NCBI RefSeq assembly: GCF_001421325.1
Contig: NZ_LMJY01000001.1
Coordinates: 69,501 to 133,500, forward strand
DNA length: 64,000 nucleotides
DNA from: Novosphingobium sp. Leaf2
GTDB taxonomy: Bacteria; Pseudomonadota; Alphaproteobacteria; Sphingomonadales; Sphingomonadaceae
Direction of reading: 5' to 3'
Positions within the stretch are counted from its first letter, which is position 1. Each line of letters opens with the position of its first letter. This document shows positions 48,661 to 57,590 of this stretch, piece by piece. The translations under genes and the position numbers were made by a program. The notes under the pieces are model-generated. The model did not search any database. It had not been told where the DNA came from and saw only the letters and a program-made list of their open reading frames with translations.

Positions 48661-49896
48661 ATGCGCCGCCCCCGCCTTGCCGTACTGACGCTTGCCGCTG
48701 TTGCAGCCGGCGTGTTTGCGACGCAGGCGTTCACGCAGGGCAGCGGCCTTGCGGTGATTGACCCCGGCGTTGACGCCGCGCAGGCGCGCCGAGACCTCAT
48801 CACCGCCCAGCGCGAAGGCGCAGCAGCGGACGCCCGCGCGCGAACGCTGGAGTCGCGGGCCCGGCAGGTCACCGCGCAGGCCGACCTTACCGCGCGTGAA
48901 GCCGCCGCAGTTGCTGCCCGCATTCAGGAGGCGGACGCGCAGATTGCCGCCCAGCGCGCGCAGATCCGCCTGATCGCATCGCAGCGCAACGCCTTGCGCG
49001 CGCAGCTGGCGCAAAAGCAGGGCCCGCTTGCGCGGCTGACCGGAGCGCTGCAACGGCTGACGCGCCGGCCCCCCGTGCTTGCGTTGCTGCGGCCCGGCTC
49101 GGTGCGCGACGCGGTGTATCTGCGGGCGCTGCTCGATACGATGATGCCGCAGGTGCAACAGCGCACCGCCGCGCTGCGCGGCGCGATCGAACGCGGGCAC
49201 GTGCTCGAACTGCAGGCCGCCGCGGCAGAAGCGGGGCTGGCCAAGGCGCAGGCGCAGATGCGCATCAGCCGCAGCCAGCTGGCCGTCCTCGAATCGCGGC
49301 AGCGGCTCGCCGGGCGCGCGGCCAGCGGCATTGCTGCGCGCGAAGGCGACCATGCGCTGGCGCTGGCTGAAAAGGCGCGTGATCTGACGGGCCTCGTCGA
49401 CGAATTGGGCCGGCAAGGCCGCCTGCGTGCGCAACTGGCCGCTCTGCCCGGGCCGGAAATGCGCCCCGCCCGTCCCGAAGAGGCCCGCGTGATCGGTGCC
49501 GGCCAGTTCACCCCGCTGCCTGAAGGCCTACCCGGCTACATGCTGCCGGTCACCGGGCGGCTGGTCACCGGATTTGGCGAGGACGCGCCCGGGCAAGCCC
49601 GCTCCAACGGGCTGGTGCTGGCGCCGCGCCCGCTGGCGCAGGCGGTTGCGCCAGCACCGGGGCGCGTCGCGTTCGCCGGGCCCTATCGCGGTTATCAAAG
49701 CATCGTCATCATCGAGCATCCGGGCGGCTGGACGTCGCTGGTCACGGGTCTGGCGCGGTTGGATGTTCATGTGGGGGACGACGTGCTGGCCGGCTCGCCG
49801 ATCGGCGCAGCCGGGCCGGCCCGCTCGCAGATCATGGTGGAGTTGCGCAAGGACGGCAACCCGGTCAACCCGCTGCAATATCTGCGCGCACTCTAG
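48661..49896 (+). CDS. EnvC-like murein hydrolase activator (degenerate LytM)
   Basis: The 411-residue exported protein has a signal peptide (LAVLTLAAVAAGVFATQAFT) and a long coiled coil at about 30-260 (Ala/Arg/Gln-rich). A C-terminal LytM fold (about 300-411) includes GRLVTGFGEDAPGQ, GRVAFAGPYRGYQSIVII and GSPIGAAGPARSQIMVELR. The zinc ligands are missing: HxxxD is replaced by SNGLVL and HLHFE by QIMVELR. It therefore looks like an EnvC-type activator of amidases rather than a peptidase. ctpA follows. Confidence 0.88.
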   Translation: MRRPRLAVLTLAAVAAGVFATQAFTQGSGLAVIDPGVDAAQARRDLITAQREGAAADARARTLESRARQVTAQADLTAREAAAVAARIQEADAQIAAQRAQIRLIASQRNALRAQLAQKQGPLARLTGALQRLTRRPPVLALLRPGSVRDAVYLRALLDTMMPQVQQRTAALRGAIERGHVLELQAAAAEAGLAKAQAQMRISRSQLAVLESRQRLAGRAASGIAAREGDHALALAEKARDLTGLVDELGRQGRLRAQLAALPGPEMRPARPEEARVIGAGQFTPLPEGLPGYMLPVTGRLVTGFGEDAPGQARSNGLVLAPRPLAQAVAPAPGRVAFAGPYRGYQSIVIIEHPGGWTSLVTGLARLDVHVGDDVLAGSPIGAAGPARSQIMVELRKDGNPVNPLQYLRAL

Positions 49897-50027
49897 GACT
49901 ACCGGTATTCGGCGAAGCGCGGGTTTTGCTGACCGCGTTCCGCTGGCGTTCACGGCGATGGGGCGATAGGATGCCACCATACCCCGCAGGTTTTGCGGCA
50001 CTCACGATCAAAGGCCCTCGCCCTAGA

Positions 50028-51377
50028 ATGAAGATCCTCCCGTTTCTTCGCGCCACCTTGCTGGTATCCGCCGTTGCGGTGCTGCCTATCGCCACGTCCG
50101 GCCTGGCTGCGGTGGACACGCGCACCAGCCACGAATTCGACAAGCTGTTCACCATCTACCAGATCGTGAAAGACAACTACGTCGACCCGGTGGACGACGA
50201 CAAGCTGCTCAAGGGCGCGATCGACGGCATGCTGGCCAGCTTGGACCCGCATTCCAATTATCTGGACGGCCCCTCGCTGCAGCGGCTCGAAACGATGATC
50301 GACGGCAAGTACACCGGCCTTGGCCTCTCGGTCGTGGAGGACGATGGCGCGGTGAAGATCGTCTCCCCGTTCAAGGGCAGCCCGGCGGAAAAGGCGGGTC
50401 TGAAGGCGGGGGATTACATCACGCATATCGACGGCGTGCTGTATTACGAGCGTGATCTGGACGAGGCGGTGTCCAAGATGCGCGGCGAATCCGGCACGTC
50501 CATCCGCCTGACCATCTATCGCCCCGGGCGCGATGCGCCGTTCGACGTGACGGTGACGCGCGGCATCATCCAGCTGGAACCGGTGACGTGGGAGCTAAAG
50601 GACAACGTGGGCGTGATCTCGGTAAACGAGTTCTCGCGCGATGTCGGCAACGATGTGAACAAGGGCCTGATGGACCTCAAGAAGCAGATGGCCGTCAAGG
50701 GCGGGAAGCTGGCGGGTCTTGTGCTGGATCTGCGGTCCAACCCCGGCGGCTCGCTGGACGAGGCGGTGGCCTTGTCGGACTTGTTCCTCGATCACGGCGA
50801 CATCGTGTCGCAGCGCGGCCGCAACGCTAGCGAAAACCAGTTCTACCGCGCCGAAACCGTGTTCAAGGGCGATGCCGCCAAGGGCCTGCCGGTGATCGTG
50901 CTGGTCGATGCCGGGTCTGCCTCGGCATCCGAGATCGTGGCCGGCGCGCTGCAGGACCAGCACCGCGCGGTGATCATGGGCGAGCGCACGTTCGGCAAGG
51001 GCTCGGTGCAGTCCTTCCTGCCGCTCGATTCGAAAAGCGCGATCAAGCTGACCACGGCGCGCTATTACACACCGTCCGGCCATTCGGTGCAGGAGGGCGG
51101 CATCAATCCGGACATCAAAGTGCCGCAGCTGTCCGATCCGGATGCCCGCAAGCGCGCCGAAAATGCCGTGCGCGAATCCGATTTGCGCGGCCACCTGATC
51201 AACGAGGCCGATCTCAAGGACAAGGACCTGGAGACGGACAAGATGACCGATCCGCGCTTCAAGGTGACCGCCGCCGAACTGGAAAAGCAGGGTATCAAGG
51301 ATTTCCAGCTCAGCTACGCGATCGACACGCTGAAGCGGACGGCGGGCAAGCCGGCGCTGGCCGCGGCGACCAAGTAA
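50028..51377 (+). CDS. ctpA: S41 family C-terminal processing peptidase
   Basis: The 449-residue periplasmic protease has a signal peptide (FLRATLLVSAVAVLPIATSGLAA), a PDZ domain (about 85-170, GLGLSVVEDDGAVKIVSPFKGSPAEKAGLKAGD) and the S41 catalytic site: VDAGSASASEIVAGALQD with the Ser, and RTFGKGSVQSFLPL with the Lys. It processes or degrades envelope proteins. EnvC-CtpA is a conserved order. The start at 50028 removes a 34-residue unlikely extension. Confidence 0.94.
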   Translation: MKILPFLRATLLVSAVAVLPIATSGLAAVDTRTSHEFDKLFTIYQIVKDNYVDPVDDDKLLKGAIDGMLASLDPHSNYLDGPSLQRLETMIDGKYTGLGLSVVEDDGAVKIVSPFKGSPAEKAGLKAGDYITHIDGVLYYERDLDEAVSKMRGESGTSIRLTIYRPGRDAPFDVTVTRGIIQLEPVTWELKDNVGVISVNEFSRDVGNDVNKGLMDLKKQMAVKGGKLAGLVLDLRSNPGGSLDEAVALSDLFLDHGDIVSQRGRNASENQFYRAETVFKGDAAKGLPVIVLVDAGSASASEIVAGALQDQHRAVIMGERTFGKGSVQSFLPLDSKSAIKLTTARYYTPSGHSVQEGGINPDIKVPQLSDPDARKRAENAVRESDLRGHLINEADLKDKDLETDKMTDPRFKVTAAELEKQGIKDFQLSYAIDTLKRTAGKPALAAATK

Positions 51378-51398
51378 CCGGAGGGGCAAGGGCATCGT

Positions 51399-51887
51399 AT
51401 GACCGTTTCCGTAACCCCGCCGGTTCGTGCCGCCCGTGTGCTGGCGCTGGCTTTGCCGGTGGGCCTGCTTGGCGGCGCGCTGGTGAGCCAGTATGTCTTC
51501 GGGCTGCAACCGTGTGAAATGTGCTGGTGGCAGCGGTATCCGCACATGCTGGCGATCGTGCTGGCGGGACTGGCCTTTTTCTGGCGACCAGTGGCACCGC
51601 TGGTTGCGGTGGCAGCGCTGGCGATCCTGACATCCGGGCTGATCGGCGGCTTTCATGCCGGGGTCGAATACGGATGGTGGCAGGGCTTCACTGCCTGCAC
51701 CGCCAGCCCGATGGCGGCGGGCGGCGATCCTCTGGCCGCGATCATGAACGCGCCGATCATCCGCTGCGACGTGGCGCCGTGGAGCCTGTTCGGGATCTCT
51801 CTGGCCGGGTGGAACTTTCTGTTCTCAACCGCGGGCGCCCTAACCGTTTTCGGGCTGCTGGCCGCAAGGCGGAGTTTTGTGCGATGA
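51399..51887 (+). CDS. Disulfide bond formation protein B family (DsbB-like)
   Basis: The 162-residue protein has four transmembrane helices and the redox cysteines PCEMCWWQRYPH in the first periplasmic loop, with a second pair (FTACTASP and IIRCDVAPW). It reoxidises DsbA and passes electrons to quinone. The stop overlaps the ATG of the Coq7-like gene, which makes a ubiquinone-pathway pairing. Confidence 0.85.
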   Translation: MTVSVTPPVRAARVLALALPVGLLGGALVSQYVFGLQPCEMCWWQRYPHMLAIVLAGLAFFWRPVAPLVAVAALAILTSGLIGGFHAGVEYGWWQGFTACTASPMAAGGDPLAAIMNAPIIRCDVAPWSLFGISLAGWNFLFSTAGALTVFGLLAARRSFVR

Positions 51888-52405
51888 CCGAAGCCGACAA
51901 GCGCAGCGAACGCATGTTGCGGGTGGATCAGGCGGGGGAGTACGGCGCGACCCGGATTTACGCCGGCCAGCTTGCGGTAATGGGCACGCGCGGCTCCCAC
52001 GCTACGGAAATCGCGGCGATGGCTGTGCAGGAAGCCGGGCACCGCGCCCGCTTCGACGCGATGATCGCGCGGCGCGGCGTGCGGCCCACCCTGCTGCAGC
52101 CGGTATGGTCGATTGCGGGCTATGCGCTGGGGGCGGCCACGGCGCTGATCGGACCGGAAGCGGCGATGGCCTGCACCGCTGCGATCGAAACTGAGATCGA
52201 ACGCCATTACACACAGCAGCTGGATGAACTGGGCGCCGACGATCCCGAACTGGGCGACACCATCCGCGAGTTTCGCGATGACGAGCGCGAACATCGCGAT
52301 GCGGCGCTGGCGGCGGGGGCGGAAAAGGCGCCCGCCTATCCCTTCCTCTTCCAGGCGATCCGCATGGGGTGCCGCGCGGCCATAAAACTCTCGGAACGGA
52401 TCTGA
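51884..52405 (+). CDS. coq7: Demethoxyubiquinone hydroxylase (Coq7 family)
   Basis: The 173-residue di-iron protein has conserved motifs RVDQAGEYGATRIYAGQLAVM, AVQEAGHRARFD, TAAIETEIERHYTQQLDEL and FRDDEREHRDAAL, providing the Glu/His ligands. It hydroxylates demethoxyubiquinone. It overlaps the DsbB-like gene by ATGA. Confidence 0.93.
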   Translation: MTEADKRSERMLRVDQAGEYGATRIYAGQLAVMGTRGSHATEIAAMAVQEAGHRARFDAMIARRGVRPTLLQPVWSIAGYALGAATALIGPEAAMACTAAIETEIERHYTQQLDELGADDPELGDTIREFRDDEREHRDAALAAGAEKAPAYPFLFQAIRMGCRAAIKLSERI

Positions 52406-52497
52406 GGATATGCGGTTGTTGGTTGCAGGTACCGCCAACACCGGCTCGCGCCTGTACCATCGCGGCGCCCGCCGTATGACCGATTGGAGCCTTTGAC

Positions 52498-53064
52498 ATG
52501 ATCCGCCTTATGACCGCCGCCGCGTTCGCTGCAGTCTCCTTCGCCGCCGTGCCGGCCCATGCGCAGGACGAGAGCGGTGAAAAGGTCAACCAACTGATCG
52601 TCTACGGCAAGGATCCCTGCCCGCAATCCACCGGCAACGAGATTACGGTGTGCGCGCGCAAGCCGGAAGAGGAACGCTATCGGATCCCGGAGCCTTTGCG
52701 CGGGCTGGACCAGCCGCAGTCGGAAGCCTGGGCCAACAAGGTGCAGGCGTATGAAACCGTGGGCCGGTTCGGCAACTTGAGCTGCTCGCCGGTAGGTCCC
52801 GGCGGATCAACGGGCTGCGTCCAGCAGATGATCGACAAGGCCTATGCCGAGCGGGCGAACGGCACCGACGTCAAGTTTGCCGAGCTGATCCAGGCGGAGC
52901 GCGAAAAGCGTCTGTCAACCATTGATGCCACTGCGGCAGAAGAGCAGGCGCGGGTAGAAGAGGCGGAGAAGGCCTACTTCGAGCAGCAGAAGCGCCAGCA
53001 GGCGGAGCAAGACACCAAGGATGCCAGTGCCGCGTCCACCACCCCCCTGCCCACGCCCAAGTGA
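52498..53064 (+). CDS. Exported protein of unknown function
   Basis: The 188-residue protein has a signal peptide ending AVPAHAQ, then DPCPQSTGNEITVCARKPEEERYRIPEPLR with two Cys, a second Cys pair (NLSCSPVG, TGCVQQ), and a Gln/Glu/Ala-rich C-terminal helix. This pattern is common in sphingomonads, with no known function. The four cysteines suggest periplasmic disulfides. It follows coq7 by 92 bases. Confidence 0.75.
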   Translation: MIRLMTAAAFAAVSFAAVPAHAQDESGEKVNQLIVYGKDPCPQSTGNEITVCARKPEEERYRIPEPLRGLDQPQSEAWANKVQAYETVGRFGNLSCSPVGPGGSTGCVQQMIDKAYAERANGTDVKFAELIQAEREKRLSTIDATAAEEQARVEEAEKAYFEQQKRQQAEQDTKDASAASTTPLPTPK

Positions 53065-53160
53065 AGGCATGCTTCCTGTCCTGAAACCCTAATGTGCTTG
53101 TGTTGATCCGCGCTTCAAGCGCACTGCACACAACAATCGCATGAGGGGTTCGACGTAGTG

Positions 53161-54003
53161 ATGACCGGTTCGATCGACGTCTTCCATGCCGTGGCCGGCT
53201 TGCTGGTCGGGGTGCTGGTGGGGCTGACCGGCGTAGGCGGTGGATCGCTGATGACGCCGCTGCTGGTGCTGCTGTTCGGCGTCAGCGCCAAGACGGCCGT
53301 GGGCACGGACCTGCTGTTCGCCGCGATCACCAAGATTGCCGGGTCGGTGGTGCATGGTTCACGCGAAACGGTGGAATGGAAGATCGTGCGGCGTATGGCG
53401 ATGGGCAGCGTCCCGGCCGCGCTGTTGACACTGGCGGCGCTGGGCTGGATCGGTGAGGTCGGCAAATCGACCGAACATGTGATCCTGGTGTCGCTCGCCA
53501 CCCTGCTGGCCCTGACGTCGATCGCGGTGTTCGCTCGCAAATGGCTGTTCGGCAAGGCGCAGCAATGGGAGGCGGCGCGCCCGCCGAGCTTGGTGCTGGG
53601 CAGTACGGTGCTGCTGGGCGCGCTGATCGGGGTTGCCGTGTCCATCTCGTCTGTCGGTGCGGGCGCGATCGGGGTAACCGTTCTGCTGGTGCTGTACCCC
53701 CGCCTGCCGGTGGCGCGCATCGTCGGATCGGACATCGCCCACGCCGTGCCGCTCGCCCTGATCGCGGGCACCGGGCACTGGATCATGGGCGATGTGAACG
53801 GCGTATTGCTCACCAACCTGCTGATCGGCTCGATCCCCGGCGTGATCCTGGGCAGCTATCTATCGTCGCACGCGCCTGACCGGGTGCTGCAGCCGCTGCT
53901 GGCAACGGTACTGGCGATCTCGTCGTGGCAACTGTTCGTGAAGGCGAACATGCCGGAAAAGGCCAAAGTCGTTGCCGTCGGGCAACACCACACACGGCCC
54001 TGA
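53161..54003 (+). CDS. TauE/SafE family membrane permease
   Basis: The 280-residue protein has about eight hydrophobic helices and the family motifs LLVGVLVGLTGVGGGSLMTPLLVLLFG and VGTDLLFAAITKIAGSVVHG, repeated in the second half (ISSVGAGAIGVTVLL, RIVGSDIAHAVPLALIAGTGHW). TauE/SafE proteins export sulfite, sulfonates or related anions; the substrate is not evident. The start could be GTG 53158. It converges on fabI. Confidence 0.87.
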   Translation: MTGSIDVFHAVAGLLVGVLVGLTGVGGGSLMTPLLVLLFGVSAKTAVGTDLLFAAITKIAGSVVHGSRETVEWKIVRRMAMGSVPAALLTLAALGWIGEVGKSTEHVILVSLATLLALTSIAVFARKWLFGKAQQWEAARPPSLVLGSTVLLGALIGVAVSISSVGAGAIGVTVLLVLYPRLPVARIVGSDIAHAVPLALIAGTGHWIMGDVNGVLLTNLLIGSIPGVILGSYLSSHAPDRVLQPLLATVLAISSWQLFVKANMPEKAKVVAVGQHHTRP

Positions 54004-54007
54004 GCGG

Positions 54008-54028
54008 GGGGCAGAATACCTCTGCCCC
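54008..54028. terminator. Convergent stem-loop between tauE-like and fabI
   Basis: GGGGCAGA (54008-54015) pairs with TCTGCCCC (54021-54028) around a five-base loop in the 39-base convergent gap. T-runs are short on both sides. Confidence 0.6.
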
Positions 54029-54042
54029 GCCGCCTACCAGTC

Positions 54043-54846
54043 TCAGGCCAACGCGATGTCCGGCGCGTCTTCCTGCTTCATACCCACGACGTGATAGCCG
54101 CAATCGACATGGTGAGTCTCGCCGGTAACGCCGGACGCCAGGTCTGACAGGAAATATAGCGCTGATCCGCCCACATCCTCGATCGTGACGTTGCGGCGCA
54201 GCGGTGCGTTCAGCTCGTTCCATTTGAGAATGTAGCGGAAATCGCCGATGCCGCTGGCGGCCAGCGTCTTGATCGGGCCGGCGGAGATCGCGTTCACGCG
54301 GATGCCCTGCGGCCCCAGATCGTTGGCGAGATACTTGACCGAGGCTTCCAGCGCCGCCTTGGCCACGCCCATCACGTTGTAATGTGGCACAACCTTTTCG
54401 GCGCCGTAATATGTCAGCGTCAGGATCGAGCCGCCGTTGGGCATCATCGCCATCGCCCGCTTGGTGACTGCCACCAGCGAATAGGCGGAGATGTTCATTG
54501 TCATCAGGAAGTTGTCGAGGCTGGTATCGACGTACTTGCCGCGCAGCTCGTTCTTGTCGGAAAAGCCGATCGCGTGGACCACGAAATCGATGGTATCCCA
54601 CCTTTCGGCGACTTTGGCGAACGCGGCATCCACGGCGTTCATGTCCGACACGTCGCATTCAAACACGAAGTCCGATCCCAGGCTTTCCGCCAGCGGGCGC
54701 ACGCGCTTGGCCAAAGCCTCGCCCTGGTAGGAGAAGGCAAGCTCCGCTCCGTGTTCGCGCAGCTTCCTGGCTATGCCCCAGGCCAGCGACTTGTCATTGG
54801 CCAGGCCCATAATCAGGCCCCTCTTACCGTGCATCAGACCGGTCAT
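54043..54846 (-). CDS. fabI: Enoyl-[acyl-carrier-protein] reductase (NADH)
   Basis: The 267-residue SDR has the FabI start (GLMHGKRGLIMGLANDKSLAWGIA), DFVVHAIGFSDKNELRG, and the Tyr-X6-Lys-type active site LTYYGAEKVVPHYNVMGVAKAAL. It reduces trans-2-enoyl-ACP in fatty acid synthesis and is the triclosan target. It overlaps the BrkB gene by ATGA. Confidence 0.96.
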   Translation of the reverse strand: MTGLMHGKRGLIMGLANDKSLAWGIARKLREHGAELAFSYQGEALAKRVRPLAESLGSDFVFECDVSDMNAVDAAFAKVAERWDTIDFVVHAIGFSDKNELRGKYVDTSLDNFLMTMNISAYSLVAVTKRAMAMMPNGGSILTLTYYGAEKVVPHYNVMGVAKAALEASVKYLANDLGPQGIRVNAISAGPIKTLAASGIGDFRYILKWNELNAPLRRNVTIEDVGGSALYFLSDLASGVTGETHHVDCGYHVVGMKQEDAPDIALA

Positions 54847-55865
54847 TCGTTTCTTCCTGTATCATCTTCATCGTCAGGCCCCGCAGACCCCGACGATACC
54901 CTGCCCGCAGCCCCGGACGGATTATCCGCCTCTGGAGCCAGCGTCAGCGCGGCGTTGAGTTCCGCGCCTATGACCATCCCTAGTCCCACAAGCCAGAAAA
55001 AGAAAAGCGCGATCATTACCCCGGCGAGGCTTCCGTACGTCAGATCGTAGGTGAAGAAAGTCTGCAACACCTTGGGCAGCAGATACGCCACCAGCAGCCA
55101 CCAGGCGGTGACCAGCGCCGCGCCAGGCCATTTGGGGCAGGGGGTGGGGCATTCCGACGGCGTGAGCAGATAGAACAGCAGATAGATCGATCCGAACAGC
55201 GCCAGTGCGCTCACCAGCCCTGAAATGGCCACTTGTTCTGACAGGGTGTCCAGTTCGGGAAACAGCGCCGTCAGGATCGATTCCATCGACGAGATCAGCA
55301 CTTGCGAAGATAGCGAGATTAGCAGCAGCAGCACCGAGCCGAAGATCAGGCCGCTGGAAATCAAGCGCGATCGCCAGAAGCGGGGGCGCTTTTTCACATC
55401 ATAGGCGCGGTGCAGGATGTCGCGGATGGTTTCGACCAGGCTGCCGGCGGTCCACACCCCGAAAAAGCCGCCTACCCACAGCAGCCAGCCATGCCGGGCA
55501 GCCGCGACATCGTGGGCGACCGGGCGCAGCACTTCGGCCACGCGGTGGGGCAGGGCCTGCAGCACGGCATCGATGGAAGCGCCCATCTGCGCCTGTTCAC
55601 CCAAGGCCGCGAAGATGGCGGACAGCGCGATGAAGAACGGAAACAGCGCCAGCAGCGTCATATACGCCAGGTTACCGGCATGGATGAAGCCATCCTGCCA
55701 GGTGCCCGCGATCACCCGCATCACCACCCGGAACACCCGGGTTCCAGGTCCGGCCTTGCGCTTTATCCGGCGGCGCAGACCCCCGTGCTTGTGCGATTCC
55801 TCTGGCGCATCTTCTCCACCCGCAACCTGCGGTCCGGCGACCGGGACCGACAGCTCAGACGCCAA
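54843..55865 (-). CDS. YihY/BrkB family inner-membrane protein
   Basis: The roughly 340-residue protein has six predicted helices: GNLAYMTLLALFPFFIALSAIFAAL, WLLWVGGFFGVWTAGSLVETIR, LISSGLIFGSVLLLLISL and others, ending in an acidic tail. The family is of uncertain function (formerly called RNase BN). The start is uncertain: I used TTG 55865, overlapping the end of the DnaJ-like gene, because ATG 55928 would overlap it by 74 bases; internal ATG and GTG codons are possible too. Confidence 0.8.
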   Translation of the reverse strand: MASELSVPVAGPQVAGGEDAPEESHKHGGLRRRIKRKAGPGTRVFRVVMRVIAGTWQDGFIHAGNLAYMTLLALFPFFIALSAIFAALGEQAQMGASIDAVLQALPHRVAEVLRPVAHDVAAARHGWLLWVGGFFGVWTAGSLVETIRDILHRAYDVKKRPRFWRSRLISSGLIFGSVLLLLISLSSQVLISSMESILTALFPELDTLSEQVAISGLVSALALFGSIYLLFYLLTPSECPTPCPKWPGAALVTAWWLLVAYLLPKVLQTFFTYDLTYGSLAGVMIALFFFWLVGLGMVIGAELNAALTLAPEADNPSGAAGRVSSGSAGPDDEDDTGRNE

Positions 55866-56790
55866 GTTTGCCGCGCACGTCGCGCCCGTCGTGCCAGCCT
55901 TCCAGGCGCTGGAGAAGGTCCGCGTCATTTTCGGGCAGGACGATCTGCAAGGTGATGAACTGGTCGCCCCGGCTGCCATCCTTGCGGGTCATGCCGCGTC
56001 CCTTCAGGCGCAGCACTTTGCCGGAGCTGGATCCGGGGGGGACAGAGAGCATCACCGCCCCGGCGCTGGTCGGCGCCTTGACCTTGGTGCCGGCCAGCGC
56101 CTCGTCCAGGGTGATCGGCAGGTCCAGCCGCAAGTCGTCGCCATCACGGCGGAAGAAGGCGTGGGGCTGGATCTGGATCGTCACGGTGGCATCGCCCGGG
56201 CCTCCCGGACCCTGCTCGCCCTTGCCGGCCAGACGCATCTGGGTACCGTCCTCGACGCCGGCGGGCAACTTGAGGTCGATCGTCTTGCCATCGGACAAGG
56301 TGATGCGCTGGGTTTTGAGTTCGGCCGCGTCGGTCAACGGAACGGCCAGCCGGTAGTTCACGCTGGCTCCGCGCGGCGCGGCGCGGGCGCGGCCACCCAT
56401 GCCGCCACCGCCCATGCCGCCACGGCCACCGCCGAAGATGCCGCCGAAAATGTCTTCGATGTCGATCCCGTCATCCTGGCCAAAGCCGCCGGAAAAGCCG
56501 CGCTGGCCCCCCGGCCCGCCACCGAACCCACCGCCGCCGAAGCCGCCCCCGAAAGGGTTGGCCGGATTGCCCTCCGCGTCGATCTCGCCACGGTCGAACT
56601 GGGCGCGCTTGGCCTTGTCCGAAAGTAGGTCGTAGGCGCGCGTCACGTCGTTGAAGCGCGCGGCGGCTGCGGGGTTGTCCTTGTTGGTGTCGGGATGGAG
56701 TTCCTTCGCCAGTTTGCGATATGCGGACTTGATGTCCTTTTCGCTTGCGCCGCGCGGAACGCCCAGTGTGGTGTAAGGATCTGCTGCCAT
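55855..56790 (-). CDS. DnaJ-class co-chaperone (CbpA-like, no zinc finger)
   Basis: The 311-residue protein has an N-terminal J domain with AYRKLAKELHPDTNKDN (HPD), a Gly/Phe-rich region (FGGGFGGGGFGGG and RGGMGGGGMGG), and C-terminal DnaJ substrate-binding domains (VKAPTSAGAVMLSVPPGSSSGKVLRLKGRG). There is no Cys zinc region, so it is type II. It assists DnaK. ATG 56790 gives the family start MAADPYTTLGV. It is divergent from pdxH. Confidence 0.9.
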   Translation of the reverse strand: MAADPYTTLGVPRGASEKDIKSAYRKLAKELHPDTNKDNPAAAARFNDVTRAYDLLSDKAKRAQFDRGEIDAEGNPANPFGGGFGGGGFGGGPGGQRGFSGGFGQDDGIDIEDIFGGIFGGGRGGMGGGGMGGRARAAPRGASVNYRLAVPLTDAAELKTQRITLSDGKTIDLKLPAGVEDGTQMRLAGKGEQGPGGPGDATVTIQIQPHAFFRRDGDDLRLDLPITLDEALAGTKVKAPTSAGAVMLSVPPGSSSGKVLRLKGRGMTRKDGSRGDQFITLQIVLPENDADLLQRLEGWHDGRDVRGKLGV

Positions 56791-56951
56791 GATGGCTCTA
56801 GCTAGGTTGCGCAGCCAGTTTGGACAAGCGTTCCTGTGGCTTGCGGATGCGCGGCGCGTTCCGTAATTGCATGGGGCATTGCCGAAACGCGGCGCAACCG
56901 GTGTGCGCTGCGTGAGTTGCGGCACCGTAAACCTTACCGTGAGTGCCCGCG

Positions 56952-57590
56952 ATGACCGCTGCTGATACCCCCACGTCCGCCCTCGACGCCGATCAGGTGC
57001 GCGAGGTGATACCCCACGGTGATCCCTTGGCGCTGTTCGCACAGTGGTATGCGGACGCGCGCGCCAGCGAGCCTAACGACGCCAACGCCATGGCGCTGGC
57101 CACCGCCACGCCGGATGGTTTTCCCTCGGTCCGCATGGTGCTGTTGAAAGACTACGGCCCCGAAGGCTTCGTGTTCTACACCAACGGCCACAGCCGCAAG
57201 GGGCGGGAGATCGCGGCCAATCCCAACGTGGCGCTGCTGTTCCACTGGAAAAGCCTGCGCCGCCAGATCCGCATCGAAGGCGCGTTGTCGCCGGTCAGCG
57301 CGGCGGAGGCGGACGCGTATTTCCATTCGCGTGCCCGCGATTCGCAGCTGGGCGCGGTCGCGTCCGACCAATCCGCGCCGCTCGATTCGCGCGGCGTGTT
57401 CCTCGATCGCTACGAAGCTGAGCGCGCCCGCTTCGCTGACCAGGAGGTCGTGCGCCCGCCGCACTGGGGCGGGTGGCGAGTGCGCGCCCAGGCGATGGAA
57501 TTCTGGCACGACCGACCGTATCGGCTGCACGAACGCCGCCTGTTCCAGCACAGTGCGGATGGGTGGGCGAGCACGCTGCTGTATCCATGA
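56952..57590 (+). CDS. pdxH: Pyridoxamine 5'-phosphate oxidase
   Basis: The 212-residue FMN enzyme has MALATATPDGFPSVRMVLLKDYGPEGFVFYTN, RKGREIAANPNVALLFHWKSLRRQIRIEG, HWGGWRVRAQAMEFW and the C-terminal RLHERRLF. It makes pyridoxal 5'-phosphate. ATG 56952 was chosen over GTG 56943. The stop overlaps the ATG of the cation transporter. Confidence 0.94.
   Translation: MTAADTPTSALDADQVREVIPHGDPLALFAQWYADARASEPNDANAMALATATPDGFPSVRMVLLKDYGPEGFVFYTNGHSRKGREIAANPNVALLFHWKSLRRQIRIEGALSPVSAAEADAYFHSRARDSQLGAVASDQSAPLDSRGVFLDRYEAERARFADQEVVRPPHWGGWRVRAQAMEFWHDRPYRLHERRLFQHSADGWASTLLYP

Noticed and set aside
53357..53369. GTTCACGCGAAAC as a parS-like site
   Set aside because: One base short with a changed centre (CGCG instead of CACGTG), so ParB recognition is unlikely.
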